This document shows positions 1 to 7,434 of a DNA stretch of 60,001 nucleotides, piece after piece. Origin of the DNA: JBBROS01 sp038229135 (GTDB lineage Bacteria > Pseudomonadota > Alphaproteobacteria > Acetobacterales > Acetobacteraceae); the NCBI GenBank assembly GCA_038229135.1, contig JBBROS010000021.1, positions 1 to 60,001 on the forward strand, read 5' to 3'. The number at the start of each line of letters is the position of its first letter. The first letter of the stretch is position 1. A program made the translations under genes and the position numbers. The notes under the pieces are model-generated. The model had not been told where the DNA came from and did not search any database. It saw only the letters and a list, made by a program, of their open reading frames with translations.

Positions 1-824
1 CCCCCACCGGCGACGGCACCAACCCCCCCAGCACCGGCGACGGCACCACCCCGCCCCCCACCGGCGACGGGACCACCCCACCCAGCACCGGCGACGGCAC
101 CACCCCGCCCGCCACCGGCAACGGCTCCACCCCGCCCACCACCGGCGACGGCACCTCCGCGCCCGACAACAACGATAGCTCGACACCGCCCAGCACCGGC
201 TCCGGCGGCGGCTCGACCCCGCCGCCCACCGGCGATGGCCTGAACGCGACCGTAACGCCTCCACGGATCGCCATCACCAACACCACCCAGGGCACAGCCA
301 CCGCGGCGCAGGCCGCCGCCTACACCGGGCCCGTTACCGGGCTCGAATGGCAGTTCATCTGGTCCTCGCCCGATGCCGTCGCCATCCGCGCCGAAGGCTC
401 GAACGCCTTCCTCGTCGGCGGCGGCGGAGGCGATGCGCTCGAGGTCACGGGCGGGAGCAACGTGCTCGACGGCGGTGGCGGCTCCAACTTCCTCGTCGGC
501 GCCACCGGGGCCGACGGCGGCACCGACGTATTCTTCCTCGACGGCCGCGGCGGCGTGACGACCTGGTCCACCGTCGTCAACTTCCACCAAGGCGACATGG
601 CCACCATCTGGGGCTTCACCGGCGCCAGCACCCTCACCTGGGCCGACAATTTCGGCGCAGCCGGGTACGAGGGCGCCACCATCCAGGCCTCGCTCCAGGG
701 CAACGGCACCGTCGACGCGAGCTTCACCTTCGCAGGCCTCAGCATGGCCGACGCAGCCCGGCTCACCATCACCACCGGCACCGTCGGCGGCACCGACTAC
801 ATGCTGATCCAACACCTCGCCTAA
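1..824 (+). CDS. C-terminal part of a repeat-rich, RTX-like exported protein (5' end outside window)
   Basis: The frame starting at base 3 is open from the window edge to the TAA at 822-824, so the gene begins upstream. The first ~75 residues are a low-complexity Pro/Thr/Gly/Asp linker built on the nine-residue unit TPPSTGDGT. A Gly/Asp/Asn-rich stretch follows (SNAFLVGGGGGDALEV, SNVLDGGGGSNFLVGA) that resembles haemolysin-type calcium-binding nonapeptides, and then a ~90-residue beta-rich tail ending LIQHLA. Known for such families: Gly-Asp repeats plus a C-terminal tail are typical of type I secretion substrates. The same gene neighbourhood carries a Hint-domain protein, a common partner theme in Acetobacteraceae surface proteins. 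The nonapeptides are degenerate, so calcium binding is inference. No catalytic domain lies in the visible part. Confidence 0.7.
   Translation, partial: PTGDGTNPPSTGDGTTPPPTGDGTTPPSTGDGTTPPATGNGSTPPTTGDGTSAPDNNDSSTPPSTGSGGGSTPPPTGDGLNATVTPPRIAITNTTQGTATAAQAAAYTGPVTGLEWQFIWSSPDAVAIRAEGSNAFLVGGGGGDALEVTGGSNVLDGGGGSNFLVGATGADGGTDVFFLDGRGGVTTWSTVVNFHQGDMATIWGFTGASTLTWADNFGAAGYEGATIQASLQGNGTVDASFTFAGLSMADAARLTITTGTVGGTDYMLIQHLA
3..245 (+). repeat. 27-bp in-frame coding minisatellite (TPPSTGDGT linker)
   Basis: About eight degenerate copies of a 27-base unit (core ACCGGCGACGGCACC followed by ACCCCGCCC plus one variable codon) run from the window edge to about base 245. Because 27 is a multiple of three, copy-number change would lengthen or shorten the Pro/Thr-rich stalk without breaking the frame. 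The array probably continues upstream of the window. Confidence 0.8.
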
Positions 825-878
825 GGCGGGGCCGACACCTCGGGCAAGCCGCTCCCGCTCGCCGCCGGGGGGGAGCGG

Positions 879-2510
879 CTAGCCCACCCTGCCTGCGGCC
901 CCTGCCTGGGCCGTCTGCAGCGGAAGCCCGGCCGCCCGGCGCAGCCCCTCATCCACCACCTCCTCGCTCAGGCACCGCCGCACCAGCTCGAGGCCGGCCT
1001 CCCGTGCCTCCTGCCACAGCACGGGATCGGAAAGCAGCCGCACCAGGCTCGCAGCCAGGCCGGCGCCGTCGGCCGCAACCAGGCCGGCCAGCGGCGGCGG
1101 CAGTTCGAACCCCTCGGCGGCAACCGGGCTGCACACGCACGGCACACCAGCCGCCAGGCTGTCGGCCACCTTGCCCTTCAGCCCGGCGCCATAGGCCAGG
1201 GGCGCCACCGTGGCCCGCACGGCCCCGAACACCTCCTCGAGCGCCGCCACCTGCCCCAGCAGCCGGATCCGCGGGTCCCGCGGCCGCGACAGCGCGGGCG
1301 GCATGAAGCTGCCCGCCACCACGCATGGCGTGCCGGGCGCCGCCTCCCATACGATCGGCATGATCTCGTCCATCAGCCAAAGCGCCGCGTCCACGTTCGG
1401 CGCATGGCCGAAGCCACCGATGAAGCCCACCCCCGCCCGCTCGGCAAACCCGGCGGGCGTAGGGCAAGGCGGCACCGCCCAGGGCACCACGTGCACCGCC
1501 ACCTGCGGCAGCGCCCGCCGCAGCAGCGCCGCCTCGTGGCCGGAATGCGTCACCACCGCATGGCTCGCCGCAGCCGCCGCCAGCTCCTGGACGTACAAAT
1601 GGTTCGCCAGCGCTACCAGCTCCGGCCGGTCCTCCACCTCCGCCTGACGCTGCAGCCGCAGGCTGTGCAGGTCGGCCAGCGAATACACCACGCGCGCCCT
1701 CGGCATGTGCGCCTGCACCAGCGGCAGGTACCGCGCCGCCACCTCCACCCGGTGCAGATAGACCAGGTCGAACAGCCCCGCCTGCAGCCGCAGCACCTCT
1801 TCCACCGACGCCGCCCAGGGCGCCCCCACCCCCACCACCCCGCGGGAGGCCAGCGCCGTCCCGCTTTGCCGCAGGTCGGCAGCGATGAAGCTCACCTCGA
1901 AGCCCAGCCGCTGCAGCGACTCCATGTGCGACTGGATCGCCATCGACCCGGCATCCCGGCCCGCCACCGGCGCGGTCGCGTCGATCACCAGCGCCCGGCG
2001 CGGCAGCTCGGGCGGCGCAGCCTCGTCCCACTTGCGCGCCCGCACCGCGAGCCGCGCCGCCCGCCCGGACCGCCGGTCCGACAGCCGGGCCAGCACCCGA
2101 TGCGCCTGCGCCTGCAAGAAGTCCGCCCGCGCCAGCAATGCCGCATGATCGCCGGGCAACGCCATCAGCGCCGCAATGGCCGCCTCCGCCCGGGTGTCGA
2201 GCGCATCCAGCGCCGGCAGCGTCGCCGGTGACTGCACCAGATGCTGTCCCGACCCCGGCTCCTGCACCGCAAGCGACACGGCGCCCGGCGGCAGCAGCAC
2301 GCTCTCGAGGTCGAACCGGAACCCGTGCCGCCCCTCGCCGAACCCGGCCTGCGCCAGGTCCGCCCGGTGCGTGTTGGCCACCAACTCGCCCAGCGCCGCA
2401 CCGCCCGCCGACAGCACCAGCGTCACCGCCTCGCCTGGCCGGTCCAGGTCCGCCGCCCACCCGCTGGCGACGCCCCTCGTCGCCTCATCCAGAAATCCGA
2501 CGAGCCTCAT
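879..2510 (-). CDS. Glycosyltransferase (group 1, GT-B) with N-terminal GWAxD beta-sandwich domain
   Basis: 543 residues. Residues 1-95 form a small domain (FLDEATRGVASGWAADLDRP ... ANTHRADLAQAGFGEGRHGF), a GWA-x-D module that recurs in Acetobacteraceae glycosyltransferases and surface proteins. A helical linker follows. The C-terminal half (from about residue 165, RRALVIDATAPVAGRDAGS) is a GT-B glycosyltransferase: GVGFIGGFGHAPNVDAALWL is the inter-domain junction typical of the Glyco_trans_1_4 group, and LAYGAGLKGKVADSLAAGVP carries the acceptor/donor-site glycine loop and Lys. The likely role is cytoplasmic transfer of a sugar in surface polysaccharide or glycoprotein assembly; donor and acceptor are not predictable. 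The start at 2510 lies 27 bp from the earliest possible start of the divergent Hint gene. Confidence 0.8.
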   Translation of the reverse strand: MRLVGFLDEATRGVASGWAADLDRPGEAVTLVLSAGGAALGELVANTHRADLAQAGFGEGRHGFRFDLESVLLPPGAVSLAVQEPGSGQHLVQSPATLPALDALDTRAEAAIAALMALPGDHAALLARADFLQAQAHRVLARLSDRRSGRAARLAVRARKWDEAAPPELPRRALVIDATAPVAGRDAGSMAIQSHMESLQRLGFEVSFIAADLRQSGTALASRGVVGVGAPWAASVEEVLRLQAGLFDLVYLHRVEVAARYLPLVQAHMPRARVVYSLADLHSLRLQRQAEVEDRPELVALANHLYVQELAAAAASHAVVTHSGHEAALLRRALPQVAVHVVPWAVPPCPTPAGFAERAGVGFIGGFGHAPNVDAALWLMDEIMPIVWEAAPGTPCVVAGSFMPPALSRPRDPRIRLLGQVAALEEVFGAVRATVAPLAYGAGLKGKVADSLAAGVPCVCSPVAAEGFELPPPLAGLVAADGAGLAASLVRLLSDPVLWQEAREAGLELVRRCLSEEVVDEGLRRAAGLPLQTAQAGAAGRVG

Positions 2511-2597
2511 GATTCAGGTTTTTTCACATCTCTTAATATGACGCACACGCCCACTCCGCCGATGATGCCTCGAATCCGATCAGGGGCCATCACCGCC

Positions 2598-3584
2598 ATG
2601 CCGCTTCCCACCAGCCTCATCGGCACCTCGTTCAACGCCACCCAGGTCAGCCTCGGCTCCATCAGCGACCCCGGCGGCAGCGTCCCCATCACCTACACCG
2701 AAAGCAAGCTGCTCTCGAACCAGACGGTGCTCGGCACCCCGATCGGCCCCGGCGCGCTCGCAACCGTCACCGCCCTCACCGTGCCCGACGCAAGCGGCAA
2801 CCAGACCATCGCCGTCGCCATCTCCAACTCCCCGGCCCCGTTCGCCAACGGCCAGACCATCAGCGGCTCCGTGCTCGGCAACGACGTCACGGACTTCCTG
2901 CTCACCGGCAGCCTCTCGGGCAGCACCGGCTTCTTCTACGTCACCAACACCCCCGCCCAGCAGCCAGGCGTCGGCGGCGCGGCACTCGTCGCCAAGCCCA
3001 TCAGCGCCGTCGCCTACACTCCGGCCTGCTACTGCGCCGGCACGCTGATCCGCACGGAAGACGGCGACCGCCCCGTGGAGCAGCTCGAGATCGGGGACCG
3101 CGTCGTCACCCACGCAGGCAAGCTCGAGCCCATCCGCTGGATCGGGCGCCGCTCCTACCATGGCCGCTTCCTTGCCGGGCACACCGACCTGCTGCCCATC
3201 CGCATCAGCGCCGGCGCGCTGGGCGACGGCCTGCCCACGCGGGACCTGCTGGTTTCGCCGAAGCACGCCATGTTCATCGACGGCCTGCTGATCGAGGCCG
3301 AGCTGCTGCTGAACGGCAGCACCATCCGCCGCGAGGAGGGCATGGCCCGTGTCGACTACTTCCACCTCGAACTCGCCCAGCACGACTTGGTCTGGGCCGA
3401 GGGCGCGCCCAGCGAAACCTTCATCGACGACGACAGCCGCGGCGTGTTCCACAACGCCGCAAGCTACGAGGCGCTCTACCCGGCCGCCGCCATGGCTGCC
3501 CCGCGCTACTGCGCACCCCGCATCACCGACGGCCCGGCCCTCGAGGCCATCCGACGCCGCCTGGTGCCCAGGCGCGCCGCCTGA
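2598..3584 (+). CDS. Hint-domain (Hint_2) protein
   Basis: 328 residues from ATG 2598, preceded by AGGGG; ATGs at 2538 and 2562 are in frame and possible (348 aa from 2538). The N-terminal ~140 residues are Ser/Thr/Gly-rich beta sequence without a classical signal peptide. The Hint_2 domain starts at Cys144/Cys146 (ACYCAGTLIRTEDGDRPVEQ) and continues through IGDRVVT, the ISPKH-like block (LLVSPKHAMFIDG) and the DDDSRGVFHN block. Family knowledge: Hint domains share the fold of inteins and Hedgehog autoprocessing domains and can cleave themselves at the first Cys; bacterial Hint_2 proteins are generally uncharacterised and often accompany secreted repeat proteins. Autocleavage here is inference. 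It is transcribed divergently from the glycosyltransferase. Confidence 0.85.
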   Translation: MPLPTSLIGTSFNATQVSLGSISDPGGSVPITYTESKLLSNQTVLGTPIGPGALATVTALTVPDASGNQTIAVAISNSPAPFANGQTISGSVLGNDVTDFLLTGSLSGSTGFFYVTNTPAQQPGVGGAALVAKPISAVAYTPACYCAGTLIRTEDGDRPVEQLEIGDRVVTHAGKLEPIRWIGRRSYHGRFLAGHTDLLPIRISAGALGDGLPTRDLLVSPKHAMFIDGLLIEAELLLNGSTIRREEGMARVDYFHLELAQHDLVWAEGAPSETFIDDDSRGVFHNAASYEALYPAAAMAAPRYCAPRITDGPALEAIRRRLVPRRAA

Positions 3585-3593
3585 CGGGGGCGC

Positions 3594-3983
3594 TCAGCCG
3601 CCCACCGCCACCACCGCCTCGATCTCGATCTTGGCCCCGTAATGGAGCGTGCTGCACGGCACCACGGACCGCGCCGGGCGATGGGCGCCGAAGAAGGCGG
3701 CATAGGCCCGGTTCGCCTCGGCCCAATGCTCGACGCCGGCCACGTACACCGTGCACTTCACCACGTCCGCACGCCCCGCCCCCACCTCCCGCGCAATCCG
3801 CTCGATGTTGCCCAGCGCGAGCGCCACCTGGTCGGCGACCGGCACCGCATCGGGCTCCGGCGTGCCGGGCCCGACGCCCAGTTGGCCGGACACGTGCAGC
3901 AGCCCGGCATGCAGCACGCCCTGGGCATAGTGCCCGCCCGGTGGCGGCACCTCGGCAGATTTCACCTCCGTCAGCTTCGGCAT
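3594..3983 (-). CDS. RidA family (reactive imine/enamine deaminase)
   Basis: 129 residues, the normal family length. RidA proteins hydrolyse reactive 2-aminoacrylate and related enamines released by PLP enzymes. The key carboxylate-binding arginine is present at residue 105 (HRPARSVVPCST) and the conserved Glu at 120 (KIEIEAVVAV). ATG 3983 was chosen because GGAGG lies eight bases upstream and it leaves a 14-bp gap to the upstream gene; a start 13 codons earlier would enter that gene. Just upstream, and probably co-transcribed, is a PLP-dependent amino-acid dehydratase/aldolase, which makes an enamine product from that enzyme a natural substrate. That link is inference from neighbourhood. Confidence 0.88.
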   Translation of the reverse strand: MPKLTEVKSAEVPPPGGHYAQGVLHAGLLHVSGQLGVGPGTPEPDAVPVADQVALALGNIERIAREVGAGRADVVKCTVYVAGVEHWAEANRAYAAFFGAHRPARSVVPCSTLHYGAKIEIEAVVAVGG

Positions 3984-3997
3984 CTCCACACCCTCCC

Positions 3998-5140
3998 TCA
4001 CCACCCGTTCGTGCGCGGCCAACGTTCCACCACGGCCCCGCCCTCCACCACGTCATACGCCTCATGGCCCGCGCAGGTCAGGCACGCGTGGTTCGGCACC
4101 ACCCGCACCACGCTCCCGATCGGCAGGCGCTCGAACCACCCCTCGTCCGGCACCGGCACCGTCCCGTGCTCCTGGTGCACCGTCTCGACCGAGAGCGTGC
4201 CCAGCCGCCGCATCGTGGCCGCGTCGCACACCCAGCCATACTGCGCGTCCGGCATGAACCGGTTCGCCCCCACATCCTTCGACAGCGCGAGCGCCCCCGC
4301 ATCCAGGACCAGGCTCGGCCCGCGCGGCTGGTGCCCGATGACGGTGGCCAGCACGGACACGGCCAGGTCCGCCTCCACGCACATGCCGCGCGAGAGCTGC
4401 GACAGGTCCCAGAACAGGTAGATGCCGGCCCGCACCTCCGTCACGCCCCGCAGGTGCTCGGCATACAGCGCGGTCGGCGTGGAGCCCACGCTCACGATGC
4501 CGCAGGGATGCCCCGACGCGCGTAGCCGCTCGGCCGAGGACACGGCCGCCGCCCGCTCCGCCTCAGCCATGGCCTGCAGCACGACCAGGTCATCGGACGC
4601 GTAGGAGTGCCCGGCATGCGTCATCACCCCATCGAGCCGCAGCCCGGGCGCACCGGACACGGCGTCCGCAATGGCGGCGAGCTCGTCGGACGCCGGGGCC
4701 ACGCCGCTGCGATGCTCGCCGCAATCCACCTCGACCACGCAGCCGAACTCGGCACCTTGCGCCACAGCCTGGGCGGCCAGCATTCCGGCGGCCGCCACGC
4801 TGTCCACCGTGAGCCGCACCACGGCCCCGGTCTCCCGCTGCATCCGCGCAACCCGGGCCGCCTTCGCCGGCGCCATCGCCACCGCATAGAGCAGGTCCTG
4901 GAAGCCCGCCTTGGCCAGCACCTCGGCCTCGGCCAGCGTGGACACCGTCGCCGGGCCAGGAACGCCACCCGCCGCAAGCAGCGCGACTTCGACCGATTTG
5001 GCCGTCTTGAAGTGCGGCCGCAGCGCCACCCCCAAAGCCTCGCACCGCGCCCGCATCCGCCCGGCGTTGCGCTCCAGCCGCGCACGGTCCAGCAGCAGGC
5101 GCGGGGTCTCCATCATGTCGAACGTGTTGTCAGCCAGCAT
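3998..5140 (-). CDS. D-serine dehydratase/D-threonine aldolase-like PLP enzyme (DSD1 family)
   Basis: 380 residues, fold-type III (alanine-racemase-like barrel). The N-terminus has the family signature TPRLLLDRARLERNAGRM and RPHFKTAKS, with Lys45 in the position that forms the PLP Schiff base. The C-terminal domain has the metal-site motifs VHQEHGTVPV and PNHACLTC, where His and Cys bind zinc in DSD1-type dehydratases and metal in D-threonine aldolases. The reaction is therefore elimination or retro-aldol cleavage of a D-hydroxy amino acid; which one cannot be settled from sequence. It is followed at 14 bp by ridA, fitting enamine detoxification. A start at Met10 (METPRL) is also possible. 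Confidence 0.85.
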   Translation of the reverse strand: MLADNTFDMMETPRLLLDRARLERNAGRMRARCEALGVALRPHFKTAKSVEVALLAAGGVPGPATVSTLAEAEVLAKAGFQDLLYAVAMAPAKAARVARMQRETGAVVRLTVDSVAAAGMLAAQAVAQGAEFGCVVEVDCGEHRSGVAPASDELAAIADAVSGAPGLRLDGVMTHAGHSYASDDLVVLQAMAEAERAAAVSSAERLRASGHPCGIVSVGSTPTALYAEHLRGVTEVRAGIYLFWDLSQLSRGMCVEADLAVSVLATVIGHQPRGPSLVLDAGALALSKDVGANRFMPDAQYGWVCDAATMRRLGTLSVETVHQEHGTVPVPDEGWFERLPIGSVVRVVPNHACLTCAGHEAYDVVEGGAVVERWPRTNGW

Positions 5141-5150
5141 CGCCTACTCC

Positions 5151-5237
5151 GTCATCGCGAGCCGAAGGCGTGGCGATCCAGGGGCCGACAGGCCTGCCCG
5201 GGCCGCCCCTGGATCGCCACGCTTCGCTCGCGATGAC
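5151..5237. repeat. Dispersed ~87-bp imperfect palindrome, copy 1
   Basis: Left arm starts GTCATCGCGAGCCGAAGGCG and the right arm ends GCTTCGCTCGCGATGAC; the arms pair over about 33 bases around a short centre, with a few mismatches. It lies between the divergent PLP-enzyme and permease genes. Related copies are at 10919-11004, 23799-23891, 37568-37654 and 40684-40770, with a half copy at 13150. Confidence 0.9.
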
Positions 5238-5278
5238 GGTCCATCGTTTCCGTCCGTGCTGCAACCTCGCCAACCGCC

Positions 5279-6094
5279 ATGACGACACCCGCCCCCGCAT
5301 GCTTCACTCCCCGCATGACCCGCCGACTGCTCGACCTCGCCGCCTGGGGAACCATCCTGTTCCTGCTCGGCCCCCTCGTCGCCATCGTGGGCGGCAGCGT
5401 CACCACCACGCCCTACGTCGCCTTCCCCCCGGTCGGCTTCACGTGGCGCTGGTACGAGCTGCTCCTGCATCGCGGCGACTTCCTGGAGTCGTTCGGGCTC
5501 TCGATCGCGGTTGCCACCCTCTGCACCCTCGGCGCCCTGGCGCTCGGCATCCCGGCCGCCATCGGGCTGCACCGGCGCGCCGCCCTCTCGGGCCCGGCGC
5601 TCCAGGCGCTGCTGCTCTCGCCGCTCGTGCTGCCCACCGTCGTCACGGGCGTGGCCCTGCTGCAGTTCTACACGCTGATCGACCTCGAGGCGCCTCTCTG
5701 GGGGCTGGTCGCCGGGCACGTGCTCATCACCGTGCCCTACGTCGTCCGCACCGTGGGCGCCGGCCTCGTGCGGCTGGACCGCGCGCAGGAGGAGGCGGCC
5801 GAGAGCCTGGGCGCCGGGCCGCTCCGGGTCCTGTGGCGCGTCACGCTCCCGGGCGTGGCGCCCAGTGTGCTCGCGTCCATCGTGTTCGTGTTCATCACCA
5901 GCTTCGACCAGGCGACCGTCAGCATCTTCCTCAGCGGCCCGGGCGTGACCCCGCTGCCGGTGCGGATCCTGAACACCATCGAGTTCGCGGTGGACCCCAT
6001 GATCGCCGCCGTCAGCACTCTGCTGATCGTGTTCGCCTTCGCCCTGGTGGCCCTCCTGCAACGCGCCCTCGGGCTGGACCGCGCGGTCGGGTGA
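5279..6094 (+). CDS. ABC transporter permease, spermidine/putrescine type (PotC-like)
   Basis: 271 residues with six predicted membrane helices, starting WGTILFLLGPLVAIVGGS. The cytoplasmic EAA loop that docks on the ATPase is clear at about residues 170-190 (EEAAESLGAGPLRVLWRVTLP). The sequence resembles the PotC/PotI half of polyamine-type (CUT1-like) importers, which work as a heterodimer with a PotB/PotH partner. No partner permease or ATPase adjoins it. The nearest related part is the binding protein at 7435, with an inverted gene between. Start 5279 is given; Met at 5315 (MTRRLLDL) is an equally good alternative because neither has a clear ribosome-binding site. Confidence 0.82.
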   Translation: MTTPAPACFTPRMTRRLLDLAAWGTILFLLGPLVAIVGGSVTTTPYVAFPPVGFTWRWYELLLHRGDFLESFGLSIAVATLCTLGALALGIPAAIGLHRRAALSGPALQALLLSPLVLPTVVTGVALLQFYTLIDLEAPLWGLVAGHVLITVPYVVRTVGAGLVRLDRAQEEAAESLGAGPLRVLWRVTLPGVAPSVLASIVFVFITSFDQATVSIFLSGPGVTPLPVRILNTIEFAVDPMIAAVSTLLIVFAFALVALLQRALGLDRAVG

Positions 6095-6106
6095 CGGCGG
6101 GTTGCA

Positions 6107-6151
6107 CCCACTCTACGGCGCATGTCGTCGGGCGGGTGCAGCCCACCCCTC
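6107..6151. repeat. Short GGTGGGT/ACCCACC-type palindrome, copy 1 (degenerate pair)
   Basis: Two short hairpins, GGGTTGCACCCACTC and GGGCGGGTGCAGCCCACCCC, lie between the permease stop and the convergent PrpD gene. They resemble the cleaner palindromes at 20449-20466 and 56690-56707. They may act as a terminator for the two convergent genes, although no T run follows. Confidence 0.5.
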
Positions 6152-7364
6152 ACGCCCCCAACATCTCCGCCGCAAGCCGCCCCGCCCGCGCCTGGCCCAG
6201 CGCCGGCGCGGCATAGGCGAGGAACTTGTCCACCACAGCCGCTTCGTCCAACGGCCGGTCGGGGTCCCCTGGCACGCCATCCACCTGCATCGACCAGCCG
6301 CCATCGAGCCGCAGCGTGCAGGCCCGGCGTGGGCTGTCGGACGCACGGAGCGTCACCAAGGCCTCCAAGCGCCGCGTCAGCGGGTCCGCGAGCGCCGCCT
6401 CGCCCGTCGCCTCGGGCGGCAACCCGCCATGCCGTAGGGCGTAGGCCAGCGCCCAGCTCAGGCTGAACTGCGCCTGGATCTGCGTGCCGGGCGCGCGGTT
6501 GCCGCAATAGGTCAGCGCCTCCGGATAGATCTCGAGCTCGATCCGGGTCAGCGCCGCAGCGTCCCCGCGCCAGCCAAGCGCGGCCTCCACGCCGTAATGC
6601 ACGTGCTTCACCCCGGCATGCGCCTTCAGGTAGCCGCGCGGCAGCCACCAGCTGCCCGGGCCCTCGAGCGTCGGCAGGTCCTGGCCCAGCGCCACCCGCG
6701 CCGCCTCCGCCACCGCCCCCGGTGGCCCGCCCAGCCCGGCCCGCGCCGCCTCCGCCGCCATCAGCCCGGCCGCCGCGCCATGCCCGGCATAGAGGTTCCG
6801 CGCCGTCGACCCCTGCGCCACCGGCCAATACAGGCTCAATGGCAGGTGGCAGGCCGCATGGTTCAGCGCCGCCACCGCCTGCTCGGGCGAGAGGCCCAGG
6901 CGATGGCTCGCCGCCGCCGCCGCCGCATAGGTGCCCCACGTGCCATCCACGTGCATGCCGGGCTTGATCCGGTGCGCGATGCCGAGACGCGCGCCGACCT
7001 CGTACCCGACGATCGTGGCCTCCATCACCGCGTCCCAGTCCGGCGCGCCCCCTGCCAGCGCCGCCGGGATGGCGTGCAGCCCCGGCCGGCCATGCGCCTC
7101 GGCGAGCCCCTCGCACGCCTCATGCCAACAGGCGGCGGCGGCGAACACGGTCGCATACCCGGTCCGGTCCAGCCCACTCGGCAGGCCCGGCACATGGAAC
7201 GGCCCGCGCGGCAGCCCGGCTGCCAGCGCGCGCACCGGTGCAGCCTGCGCGCCCGCGATGGCGCAGCCCAGCGTGTCCAGCACCAGCAGCCGGGTCCGCG
7301 CCAGGGGTCGGTCGGCCGGCCTCTGCCACAGCCAGCGCAGCGTCTCGAGCAGCGTGTCGTCCAC
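6150..7364 (-). CDS. MmgE/PrpD family protein (2-methylcitrate dehydratase-like)
   Basis: 404 residues. The family fold covers the whole length, from LVLDTLGCAIAGAQAAPVRA near the N-terminus to the central GTWGTYAAAAAASHRLGLSP block and YLKAHAGVKHVHYGVEAAL. Members include 2-methylcitrate dehydratase, iminodisuccinate epimerase and cis-aconitate decarboxylase, so the substrate is uncertain. The GTG at 7364 was chosen because GGGAG lies seven bases upstream; an in-frame ATG at 7436 would overlap the start of the divergent binding-protein gene and has no such site. It sits inverted between two parts of a polyamine-type transporter, so it may act on an imported organic acid (inference). Confidence 0.82.
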   Translation of the reverse strand: MDDTLLETLRWLWQRPADRPLARTRLLVLDTLGCAIAGAQAAPVRALAAGLPRGPFHVPGLPSGLDRTGYATVFAAAACWHEACEGLAEAHGRPGLHAIPAALAGGAPDWDAVMEATIVGYEVGARLGIAHRIKPGMHVDGTWGTYAAAAAASHRLGLSPEQAVAALNHAACHLPLSLYWPVAQGSTARNLYAGHGAAAGLMAAEAARAGLGGPPGAVAEAARVALGQDLPTLEGPGSWWLPRGYLKAHAGVKHVHYGVEAALGWRGDAAALTRIELEIYPEALTYCGNRAPGTQIQAQFSLSWALAYALRHGGLPPEATGEAALADPLTRRLEALVTLRASDSPRRACTLRLDGGWSMQVDGVPGDPDRPLDEAAVVDKFLAYAAPALGQARAGRLAAEMLGA

Positions 7365-7434
7365 CGTTGCGCTCCCGTCGTGGAACGCTACGGTAACCCC
7401 GCACGCCCGCGCCTGCCCACCCCGGAGACCCGCC

